Program-made: the position numbers and the translations under genes
DNA from: Lepidodermella squamata
Lineage: Eukaryota; Gastrotricha
Direction: 5' to 3'
DNA: 64,000 bases
Assembly (NCBI GenBank): GCA_047495785.1
Contig: JBLDXI010000054.1
Location: 3,658,001-3,722,000 of the forward strand
Part shown: positions 1-11,900 of the stretch, in pieces
How positions within the stretch are numbered: the first letter of the stretch is position 1
Layout of the letters: every line of letters starts with the position of its first letter
Notes under the pieces: generated by a model
The model's input: the letters and a program-made list of their open reading frames with translations, nothing else
Told to the model about the DNA's origin: nothing
Database searches by the model: none

Positions 1-492
1 AAAAACAATGATGCCTTATAATCGACAGGGTGCTCAAAAATATTTCCAAGGAAAATAAAATCGCGCCACCATGGTTCATCATATGCTATTTATGTCGCTT
101 TTATGAAATCGCAATTTTTCTAAATTTTTAGAGGCGCTTGAGTTTTGATCATACTAAGGAATTTTTACATCCACTTCTAGATAAGCGGCTCCGGTAATGA
201 GCGGTAACTTTTCAAACGCACAAACTTTCAAGGGCAAAAAACATTTTTCAATCAATTCGATGTAGCGCGAAAATGATCAAATGGTTAGAGTCTCAAGCTA
301 TATTTTGATGAAATTACCCCAAATTCACCGAAAATAGCTCGTGCCAAGTTAGGTGAAATATAAAATTTGCGCGCGCACTATTTTCTATTTTCTTTTCTAT
401 TTTTTCTATTTGCTATTTTCTTGAAAGCATTTCGCTGACGCGCAGTCGTCTTTGCTCTCGTCCGTGCGCGCGCGCGCACACGAAGACTGTAA
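1..492. other. Non-coding flank 3' of the Cys-loop receptor gene
   Basis: No supportable gene. AT-rich sequence with a pyrimidine-rich simple stretch (CTATTTT variants, about 385-420) and a short alternating CG/CA run near 467-480. It adjoins the stop codon of the minus-strand receptor gene and probably contains its 3' UTR. Confidence 0.5.
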
Positions 493-1879
493 TTATCTTA
501 GTTGTTGCGCAATAAGGCCCAGCCAATAGGAGCGCGCGCGCGGAGGAAACACCGGCGGATGGGGAAATGTGCTATCAGGAACAGTATTCATGAGATAAAA
601 TATCGCAACATCTGCAACGATGCTGACGAAAGCGACCAATGAGAAAAAGACGATGTCAATGAATTCAATGAGGCCTATGTCAAGTTTATCATCGCGTTCC
701 CGAAATAACATCGAGCACAGAGATACGCGCCGATCCTTGATCTTTTCCGTATCGGCAAGTCTGTTCCCGATCAGAGTAAATATAGTACACACAACAGCAG
801 TCGCTGATTTGCCCAACAGGAACAGGAAAATGTAAGGCGTATCGGCATAGACAGGCATCTTATCAGTCAGAGAAGTCTGAAGAACCATCACCGAGAGTAG
901 GACAGTTGTGCAGTAGATCGGACGATCTGGATGGCCGGCGGGCATGATGCCGGCGACTAGGAGAAGAAACGCCAGAAAATAAGCGGGTATGAAGACCGTA
1001 AATATGTAAACTCTATGATTACGCTGATATCTCAAATTGAAAGCTACTCGGTCGTAATATTTTCCATTGCTGCCAATAACCTGTTGGCTACTTGTCCACA
1101 CTCGAATCAGATACCAAAGACCTCCTGGGTCATCGAATTCGGCCCAATTTTTGATACTGAATTTCTCAGCTGTATCCAAGAGTAAGCGCTGAGTCGAATT
1201 AGGATCAGCTGATTGGTAAAGGAAAAAGCATGTTTGCCTGTCGAATGGAAATAATTTCAGCCTAAAAAATGGCAAATATAGTTGGGAATAAACATTGAAA
1301 AAATCATAAAACCTACTCAACAGTGCAATCGGCAGATATGATCGAGTTAATCTCCCACTCGATTTCGTTATTTATTATCTTCACTTCACTATTGTCCGAT
1401 CTATCCAGGAAGAACGATGAGTCTTGAGTAGCATCCAAAGGGTAAAGCTTAGGCAGCCAAAAATTGCTCGCCCTCTCGCGAATTTCTAAATAAGCTGGAA
1501 AGGATTCAGGTTGCACAACTTTCTTCAGACATGGATGGGTCCATCTCAACGTCAAACTTCCTTTTACTGAAAATCCAGTCTCGTCGATACTCCGAAATTG
1601 GGTCAGGTATAAATTGAGGCGGACTTCAAGCGGGTCGGGTGAGCATTTTGTCGCGTTTTGGCAATTTCTGTTCGCTGAAAAAGCGCCAAACGGGATCAGG
1701 GTGATATCATCCAAACTGCAGTCTTTTATTAATTTTGTCTTATACGAAGCGAATTCGGCCGAGTAGCTGTCCCAATTTTCGATCTGTCCCGTTACAAGTC
1801 GCGGCTGCCACGGTCCAATGGCGAAAAACGCTAGAATAATGCATCTACGGTATAACTTACTCATTTTAAAATTGTCCAA
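493..1879 (-). CDS. Cys-loop (pentameric) ligand-gated ion channel subunit, divergent
   Basis: Two exons: 1317-1879 and 493-1261, with a 55-nt GT-AG intron (1262-1316); together 443 aa. The ORF breaks at the intron, but joining GA|G restores the diagnostic Cys-loop, Cys185-x13-Cys199, containing the family motif FPFD (seen as LFPFDRQTC). An N-terminal hydrophobic segment looks like a signal peptide. The ligand-binding domain is followed by four membrane segments: M1 (VYIFTVFIPAYFLAFLLL), M2 (around TTVLLSVMVL), M3 and M4 (around EFIDIVFFSLVAFVSIV). The M3-M4 cytoplasmic loop is unusually short. No vicinal cysteine pair is visible in loop C, so it is not a classical nicotinic alpha subunit. 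The residues before M2 read PDRP where cation channels have GEK, and there is no PAR motif typical of anion channels, so selectivity cannot be called. The start could also be the second Met at 1864. Confidence 0.85.
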
Positions 1880-2992
1880 TGTCCAAACTTGAAATCACGG
1901 TATAATTTTCCCATATAGCGTTTATACAGCTGAGATGCCTAGATGATTTCTTGTAGCGTTGGTGTGTAAACATTCAATTACTTGAGTTGCGGATATAATT
2001 ATATCCGTATTAAATGGTGTTAGTAAAAAACCATTGAATTATAAACAGCCTCGTGTTTACTCTTTCGTCTCGAAATTTTCGATGACGCAAAACGCTGATG
2101 GTAAAAAAACGAAACTCAATCATCCCACGTTTTATTTAAAAAAATGATCCATCTTCGATCAAAAATCATTCTCTTCCATCGTAATTAACGCCAATGCGTT
2201 GATGACTCCTGCTCAAACGTCCGCCGCAGGGGAAGTCAATAACATTATATATAGTATATATATACTTTGTTTTATACTTGAAGACGAGAGAAGAGGAAGC
2301 ACACGTTTGAATATAATTTTTTGTCAACAATCGTTCACAATTAGCTTTTTGTTTGATCCGCACGAAGTTGAACAGAGAATTAATATAATAGCTAATATCA
2401 TCATTGTTGATTTTGTGTTGAAGTATTTTTTCAGCGATACTAATAAAATAAATGCGCGCGCACGTTGTCATTTTTTACCACCGATGTTAATTAATTAAGG
2501 TGACCTTTTTTACTCGCGAGTTTTTTGAAAATAAAAGCATTGATTAAAGCCAAAGTTGGGATTCGATTTACATAAATTGGCACTCGAGTTGTTTCTTATG
2601 CTATTTTTTTTAATGAAATATTTTAGCGTGAAAACTTGGCACAGTATAATATTAAGATGGAGTAATAATATAATAGTTGCAAGGTGTTCGTTCGGTTCAC
2701 GAAAAAGAGCAACAACGTCGCGTCGTCGTTCAGAATTTCTCATCAGCAGGCAAATCAGATGTGCAGTGCTTTTGCTGGCTGTTATTACATACAATTTTGT
2801 ACACCATATGTAGTAAAATTTCGACTGGAAAGTACAGTCATGGTTTTTCGGCCTGAAGTGACCGGCAAAGTGAACAATGATAAAATTGAAATATCATAGT
2901 AAATTAACATTATTATTTGATAACAATTATCGACTACAGTTTTGTTTTTTTGTCTCATCGAGCTAGCTATTGTTTTTTTAATGCTGAGGTTT
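1880..2992. other. Intergenic between receptor and calcium-channel genes
   Basis: About 1.1 kb separating two minus-strand genes. It holds the presumed promoter of the Cys-loop receptor on its left side and the 3' UTR of the calcium channel on its right. Several short open frames on both strands overlap each other and lack domain or codon signals, so I do not call genes. A CG-rich GCGCGCGCAC run lies near 2453-2462. Confidence 0.4.
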
Positions 2993-5900
2993 CTACCGAT
3001 CGTCCATGTAGCGAGGCAGGGTTGAAAATGGCCGGTGACCAGTTGCTGAGTTGATATTGTAGTCTTGAACATCATCAGGACCGCTTCTGTAATCAGAGAT
3101 AAGACAATAGTCAACATATAAAAAAATATAATTAATATTCAATAAATCCCAATTTTGGTCAAGCCTACAAAATGTTGGTAGGAAATGCTTTGAAGGTTCA
3201 ATCTGATTTAGAGTTCCATTATTCATTTTGAGGCTCTATCACTAAATGTTTCCAAAAAATGGCTTTACGTCTCCCTTAAAATTTCAATTATTTAACTACA
3301 ATGCCTAAACGATAGATCTCACTATTACGAATATTTTGCGCTATCGGAAGTGAGTCTACGATCTATGCTTCAGACTGCCGATATCGATTTTGGGTACGGC
3401 GACAAAACAGCAACTTCGCGAAACAGCGAACGCGACAAAACAGCAGATTTTTTATTTCGCGACAAAACAGCGAAAACTTGCATCGTGTTTCTGCTGTTAT
3501 GTCGCAAAATGAAAAAGTTGCTGTTTTGTCGCGTTTGCTGTTTTGGGTATTTGCTGTTATGACGGTCTGCCCGATAAATTGTTGGTATCGATTTAACAAA
3601 TCAGTGATTTTTTTCATTATATCAGCCAACATTGAAAAATAATTTCCGCAGCCAGGTAGCTGGAATAGGAATCATAGGGTGACAGGATGCATCATATCGA
3701 TGAAAAAAAGGAAAAAATCGAAATCGAAAAATGGGAGAAATTTAATCCTGGAACCTCAAATTTGGGATATTTAGAGCAAATTTTCAATCTCTTGAAATAA
3801 CATCTAGGCAATCAGAAAAAAGGGCTCATATGATTTCGAACTCGGATAAGTAGCCCTGAATTATAAAGAAAAGTCTTCTTTAGACTACTCTCAGAAAAAA
3901 TTATCGATTTTTTGCAATCACTTAGGAATCGATATCGGTTCTGCTATCGGTTGAAGCGGAGAAAGCCAAAATTATTTTTACCCAATTATAAGAAATTAGG
4001 TATTTCAGTTTTTTGGGATAATGTATAATAATATTTCCAACATTCGCTATTTTTCCACTTTGCGAAGTTGGTACGTAAATTGAAGTCGAAAATAAATGGA
4101 ATGCTGAACTTACGCATTCATGTTAGCGGCATACGCTCGTTGTTGGGCGAGCATTTGTTCGAACTGCTCCGGCGACATGTCCGCCGCCTCGGCCATCTCG
4201 TGCTGCAGCAGCGTCGGGCTGACGATGCCGCTCAGCCCGTTCGCCTCAATCGCCGTCTGCAGGAACTGCTGCGACTCGGCCGGCTGCTGTTGCATATAAC
4301 TCGCCGATGCGGGCACCATCTGCTGCTGCTGGCCGAGCGCGTCGCCGCTGCCGTAGATGGTCTCGTCGTAGTCGCCCTTGTGGTGCAGCATCGCCTGGAA
4401 CGAGTTGTCGCCACCTAAGGGCGACGGAATGTTGCGCGGCGACATCTCCTGCTGGTAGAAGTGCTGGCCGGGCGGCGCCGTCGGCGACCCGGCGTACTTG
4501 TACAGCGGCGGCGGCGAGTACGACGGCGACGGCGGCCGGTTGAGCCCGAGCGACGAGCCGCCGAACTGCGGCGACTGCGGCCCGGACGACATCGGGTAGT
4601 TGGGGTACACGAACTGCGAGCCGCTCTGGTTGAACGTCGGCGACATGAACGACTGCTGCGACGCGCCCATCGGGTAGCCCTGCTGCTGCGCGTACATCGC
4701 CGCTTGTTCCTCGTTCTGGAAAAAGTTACGCACGAAATTGCCGAACAGCGTGTGGCCGGTTCGCCGGTGCTGCGGCTCGTCCCACGTCTTCCAGATCAGT
4801 TCGTTTTCGTCCTCGAGATTGCCGGAAATCGCGCGCCGCATCTCCGGGCCGAGGTCGTGAACCGCGCGCAGACCAGCCTGCAGCGCCACGGTATGCTCCT
4901 GGCCTGACTGCAGCTTGTCCTTAACCTCGCGGTTCTTCTTGAAGCGCCGGAAGTAGTCCTGAATCAAGAAAGTTGCGTAGAATTTGCCGACTGTTACTTC
5001 GTCGTCATCACCCGGCGGCGGGATGATTTGATCCAGCAATTTCGCGCTCGTTCTCCGCCAGATTTTCTTGATAATCACGCGCAGTTCTTCATTCGCCTGG
5101 TCGATGTTTCCGTCGGTTTTAATTTTCAAACCAGTTCGGATGAGGGCGAACAGCGTTGCGTTGAAATTGACCGTTCCGTCGCTGTTCAGCGGCATGTTCA
5201 TCGATACGAGACGCTTACACGCCATACGATGCGGGCACAGTTTACCGAAACCGAGCGGGGGCGAGATTTTACGCAGCAATGTCACGACGTCCAAGTGTTT
5301 TATACGACCGTTAGCGTCAGGATCGTATTCAGACCATAGACGCACGAATTCGTCGAGATGGTGAGGACCGAGGATGGACCAATCGCGGGTTAGATAATCG
5401 AAATTGTCCATAATAACGGCGACGAACAAGTTAATGATCTAGAAAAATCATCAACAAATCAAAATATTGCAATTTTAAATTTCAAATTTTAAATTGCTAA
5501 AAAAAATTGAAAATTCATTTCTAAAAAAATTTAATTTAATTAACATTTTCTGAAAAATTATGTAACATTTTAAAATTTCGAAAATTTTAAATTTAAAAAA
5601 ATTCAAAAATTTAAAAATTTTTTTTTGAATTTTTTTTGACATTTCAATTAAATAAAAAAATTTAAAAATTACTACCTAATAAAAAAAAATATAATGAAAA
5701 TTCGAATTTTACTAACCAAAAACGAGCAGAGTGAGTAGAAAGAGATGAGGTAGGCATAGGCAACGTAAGTGCCGCATTCGCGCCTGCCGTTTCTGAAGTC
5801 TTCCGAGTCTTCATCGCAGAAGACGTTTGAACGCGGCGTCAGGGCCAACATGATTTCCTGCCACGACTCGCCTGTGGCCGATCTGAATAGGCAGAGCGTG

Positions 5901-8900
5901 GCTTGCGGGAACGACTGGAAGTTGTTGTGCCGGTGTATAATGTCGCCCGGGTTGTCGTCGCTGACCTTGCCGAAGACTTGCATGCCGATGACGGCGTACA
6001 CGAAGAACAGCATGACGATGAGTAGGGCTACGTAAGGCAGCGCCTGGAACGATTTAACGAACGTCCACAGCAGTGTTCGAATGCCCTCACCGCGGGCCAG
6101 CAGTTTTATAAGACGCATCACACGGAAAAGACGGAAAAAGTTGACGCTGAAGTTCACCGATTTTTCCGGCTATAAAAAATTCGAAAAAAAATATGAAAAA
6201 TATTTTAGCATTTTTTAACGCTGAACTTACGCTGACTTCCGTATACACGATATCAATAAATGAACCAACGACAATGACAAAATCTAGCACGTTCCATGTG
6301 TCCGCAAAATAATTCTGAAATTTAAAAAAAAATTAAAACAGATAATTAAACAAATATTTTTGTCCACCTTAAATCTGAAGGCCAGCAGTTTGAAAATCAT
6401 TTCAATTGTGAAGACGCCTGTGAAGCAATAATTGATAGACTCCATCGCCTTGGAGTAGGCAGCAGGTTGGCCATGGAACTAGAAAAAAATTGCCAAATTA
6501 TATTGCGTGACCTAGATTCGTTTTTTTCCCGTTTTTTTTACCTTCATGCATAGCGTGAGGGTGTTTAGCATGATGAATACGAAAATAACGTATTCAAACG
6601 GTCGCGATGTCACGAACCACCATATTCGATACTGCCACGGCGCTTTGGGAATATATCGCTTGATAGGCTTCGCCTTCAGTGCAAACTCGATACATTTACG
6701 CTGAAATACAAGAAAAGGTCATTACTTCAGTTTTTTTTAGGGGAAAACACATGACCCAGCCACAACGACGTTCTTTAATCCCGTCCACCGATTCGAAAAT
6801 GAAATTCGGGACTTTTCTCAACTTGAGAAGAGTCACAAAAAATCTACAAAAAGCAATTGCACCACCAGTTGTACCGGTAATTTTCACTAAATTTTCCGAA
6901 AAAATTCGAAAATCCCATTCTAGGAACCCGCCCCTGTTCCCGAGGTAGCGCCAGATGAGCCGAAATTTGTCGCCCCTGAAGAGCCGGTTGAAGTTCCGGT
7001 TGTTGAAAAGGATACAACAGCTTTCGCTAATTTCTCGAAATATCTCATCGAGCAGCCGACTGAAAAGTGTTACGTAGCTTTCTACCACCACGTCCCCAAT
7101 GTCACGTATCGCGAGGTTGTCGAGGGCATTCAAGCCGCCTTAATCGCAGCCTACCGACCGCCAGATTCAATTGTTAGCGTTGAGCTAGTCCCTTTAATTT
7201 CCCGAGCGCCTGAATACTACACCGAAAATCGCTGGGTGGTAGAAATGGTGGACGAAGAGCTGGCGTCGCTGCTATTTCGAAGTGATGTATACGTTCGAGC
7301 TCGCAAGGTGAATGTTACGAGCCTATCTCAAGCTATGGCGGCGGAGAAATCGCGAGAATTCCGCGACCAGTTGCGATTAAGAATGCAAAAAGCTGGGCAA
7401 AAACCAGCCCCGGTTACGCACGGAGCCGGGCCCGGAATGGGACGGCGAATGTCCCGAGCTACCCGGGTCCTAGACTTCATTGAAGACCCTAAAACTGCGG
7501 TGCAGCTACAATTCCAATGAATTACGGTGATTTTTGACAGAAATCGGTGAAATTTGCAATATTTTTGTGAGACTTTATCCTACGACACGGACACATTTCA
7601 TCCGAAAACCAAAAATTTGACTAAAATGAATCTCGAAGTCTAGTTTGCCTCAAATCTTATACAAAGGATCGATTTCATCATTATCAATTAGATTTCGAAG
7701 CCTTTAATGAGATATGACCTAGTTTTGAATCCGGGTTTTTGTTCAATTTTACAGCAAAAATTAATTGGGTCAACTATTTGAGGGTTTCATCATTCTTATT
7801 GTTTGCAAGAGACACAAAAAAATTGAGGCAATCCCATCCAAGTTTGGAAAAAATTTGTCAAAATTATATTTTTGACCAAAATTAACATCGCATAATTAAC
7901 GTTAAATTAAAGGTTTTCGGATGAAATTTTTTTACCTTTTTAATTTTTTTTAATTTTTTGTAATCACGAAATAAAAATTTGTTATACGCACCTGATTTTT
8001 GTCGAGATCGCATCCTCGGTATTCTTCCTCGCCCTCGTGCTGGAAGGTGACGATGACAAAACCGACGAAGATGTTAAGCATGAAGAAGGCGATGATGATC
8101 AAGAACGAAATGTAGAAAATCGCGATGATGGGCCGGTAATTTTCGATCGGGCCAACGTTAACGTCGACGGAATCGATCGATTTCGCGAGCAGGCCCGGCC
8201 AGCCTTCGAAGGTTGACGTCGCGAACAGCGACAGCATGGCGTTGGCTACATTGTCGTAGTTCCACTCGTTGACTGACCAGACGCGTTCTTCAATCAGCGG
8301 CATTGATATGTTGTTGTCGATGTAGCGGATAAATTTGCCGCGGCAGTCGGCTTCGTACAGCTTCGTCGAGTCTGAGCATGAGAAGAACTTGCCGGCGAAG
8401 AGTTGCACGCCGATGCAGGCGAACATAAACTCGAGCAGTAACATGACGAGCATGATGTTGCTGATGGTTTTGATTGACACGATGACGCACTGAACGACCT
8501 GTTTTAGGCCCTTGGCGCGGTTGATGGCGCGCAGGGGGCGCATGACACGCAACACTCGAAGCACCTTGACTACTGAGACACTGTCGCTACTGAAAAGCGG
8601 AAAAAAGATACACAAAAAATTAGCAAAAGATGGCGAAAAATAGTAGAAAACAAAATCGACTGTAGGGTATCCAGAGGGAAGCTTCCTTTCATATTTCCGA
8701 GCCAAATTCGAGAAGTAAGCTGTCTTGAAATTTCACGATCCACCTTATTTCAAATTTCAATTTTTTCATACAGGTTGTCCCAAGAGTCTAAAAAACGAGA
8801 CAACTTTCGATCTTAATAGACTGAGGGTATTTAAAATGTCATGTGAATTTTAATCAGCAACGAAAATTTTCAAGCGGAATTTAAAAAATCCGAAGAAACG

Positions 8901-11900
8901 CAGTTAAGACAGGAAAAATACCGATAATTACCAAACTATTCCCATCGGGTTTTTTCGGGTTTTCCCCGGTTAAATCGAAGAAAACGGATACATAATGAAA
9001 AGGAACCCCTCATAAAATTGATGATTGAACCTACCATCCTGAATTGGGCTACTGAATCCTTTTAACTTAACTTGACATTTTTCGGGGCAATCTCGGGAAC
9101 CTAATATTCGTAACCCAAATGGCCTCAAAGTAAAATTGCAGCCTCAAAAGTAAAAATTCGTTCGTAGTAATTTGAATGGAATGCAAATTGCACAAGTTCA
9201 AAAAGTGAGCGAATCCCACTTGATATCGGCCGATTAATCTATAATAAAAATTCCTCCTTAAAATAAACTCACTCTAGCACGAAGGAAATCCAAGATACAC
9301 AGACGACGACTAAATCGAGAATATTGAAGGAGCTGCGGCAGTAAGAGCCGCGATGCAGGAAGACACCGTAAGCGATAACTTTCAAGCAGATTTCCACCGT
9401 GAAAACAGCCGTGAAGAAGTAGTCGAAATAATTTAAAATCTGAAAGACAAAAAATGGTCGAATTAAAGAGAATCATAGTGGCGAAATGCTTACATCATTG
9501 CGAGCTTTGTCAATGCCCATAGGATCTTCAGCAGCTAACATAGCACTGGAGACGATAATGCAGGCCAAAATGCAGTTGGTGAAGTAGGAATGATTGGATA
9601 AAAAGTGACAGAAAACGCGAACTCTGAAAAAAACAATCGCATCATTAAAATTTCCATCTTCTCAGAAACACGAAATATCAACTTGTTATCAGGCTGAAAG
9701 ATGAAAAACGAGGTGAAGGGAGGGATAGGTTTAGCACGCCGTTTCTGGTTCATCTCCTGAATACGACGCGGCAGAGCTCCGATTTTAAGTTTAGGCGCCT
9801 CGCCCTCCTTGCCGTCCTCAGTCTCGTCATCAACGCCCTCTTCATCGTCGTCGATGACGTAATCATCGTCGTTGATCATATCGTCTTCAAACTGAACGAC
9901 AGCTTCTTGTTGCGGCTGTTCGGGCGGCATTTCGGCCGCTTTCAGAGGAACAGCCGCCTCCTCCGCCTTCTCAGCACCTTCAGCCGGCGTCGTCGACACC
10001 TGTTTTTGCAACTCGCTTTCCTTCTTCGCCTGATCGCGCTTGTCACGCTCATCCGTCAGCGAATCAGCATCGGCCAAGTTGTCGACGGCGATGGCCAAGA
10101 AAACGTTGAGTAAAATGTCTAAATAACACGGCGATGTCAATTCAAAGTCGAGAAAATCGCAAATCGATTCAACTTACAGTTACCGCAGATGTAAAGAATA
10201 ACGAAGTAAATACTGTACATGATACCCATGGATTTGACCCCACCATGAGCTCGGATTCCGGTGTACATAACTTCATTCCAGTCCTCGCCAGTTAGGATCT
10301 AAAATGAAGAAAAAATTAAATGAAAATTAGACAGGGATGAAATTCAAATTTTCGACCTTAAATTTAGGTTTCATTTAAATTTCCCTAAAATAAAGTTTTT
10401 CGGGTTTTCTATTTTTCCTTGAAACCCAATTTTTATATTCCCAAGCCTAACCGATAGATCTCACTATTATACGCGTATTTTGCGATATCGCCAGTCAATT
10501 TACGAGTCATGGTTCGGCCTTCGGAGCCGATATCGATTCTGGTATCGATTTCACAAATCAGTGATTTTTCTAGATCAGCAATCTAGGAAGCCATCATTGA
10601 TAATTATTTTACACACCCTAGGGTTCCAGGTAGCTAAAATAAAAGATCCTCAAGAATCCCCATTGATCTAAACAAGAAATTTCGAAATTTCAAAAAAATC
10701 GGAAAAAGTTAGTACAGGAACCTCAATTTTCGTGTTATTAATGTAAGACCCTTTTCCTCAGAAGGGTTCATACCTGGAATACGGTAACGAGAGCTACCCA
10801 GAAGGTGTCAAAGTTGGAGCGGGGCTTGCCCTCGTCGAAGTTGAACTTGCCGCCGAAGAGTTGCATGCCCAGCAGGGCGAAGATGACAATGAACAGGAAG
10901 AGCAGCACGAGCAAGCTGACAATCGACTTGAGCGAGTTGAGCAGTGACTGGACAAGGTCGCTCAGCGACTTCCAGTAGCGCGTCACCTTGAAGACGCGCA
11001 ACAGGCGCGCGCATCTCAACACGGAGACGCCGAGCGGTGGCATCAAGTTCGAATGGATTAGGATCATCTCCATAACCGAAAATATCACCACGACACAGTC
11101 GAAGCGGTTGAACATCGATAGGAAGTAACCCTGCGGCCCGAGGCTGTACAGCTTCATGAACATCTCAACGGTGAACAGGACGACGAAAACAACATTTGCG
11201 ATGTCCTGAACTAGGCCAAGCCACTCGGGCTGGTTGTAGTGCTCGCTGGCCAGAATTGCGGTGTTGACGAAGACGAGAACGATAACGGCCCAGTAAAACG
11301 CTTGGGACTTGATGATTTTTCGTAGAACTCGTTTCGCGCGTCGGTCGAATTTTTCGACGCGACGTTTCAGGCGTTCGAGCCCGCTTTCCTCGTGCGGCTC
11401 GCCGCCTTCCTCCTCCATCGCTTCTTCCTCTTCCTCGTCAATCTCTTCGTTTTCGTCGTACTCTTCGTCGTCCATCACGTAGTCAGCATCTTCGCCGGCC
11501 TGGATCCAGTCGACGTATTTCCGAAACTGGTCTTCAATCGCCTGTTTCTCGCGGGTTTTTCTGAACTCGCCGCGGGCTCTCGCGCGCTCTCTCTCCTTGG
11601 TAAACTCACCGCTGAGGACACCAAGTACGAGGTTCAGCACGAAGAACGAGCCGAGGATGATGAGGCTGACGAAGTAGATCCACGGCCACGAATTGCCGAC
11701 GGCGTCGTTCATCCAGTACATAACCGTAGTCCAACCCTCCATTGTCACGCATTGAAAGACAGTGAGCATGCTGAGGCCGAAATTGTCAAAGTTGGTTATG
11801 CCCATGTTAGGGCCTTCCCATTGATCTTTGCACACGTAGTTCTCGGGGCAGTGGTGGCCTGAATCGCCTCGAGGCGCACACGGCGCTGGCGGTTCCAAAA

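Noticed and set aside
3350-3632. Short frames on both strands reading DKTA-type repeats
   Set aside because: They translate the repeated unit of the 165-bp palindrome in both directions, not a gene.
4068-5364. Long plus-strand open frames opposite the last large Cav1 exon
   Set aside because: They are antisense shadows caused by GC-rich third positions and CAG/CAA codons of the channel C-terminus.
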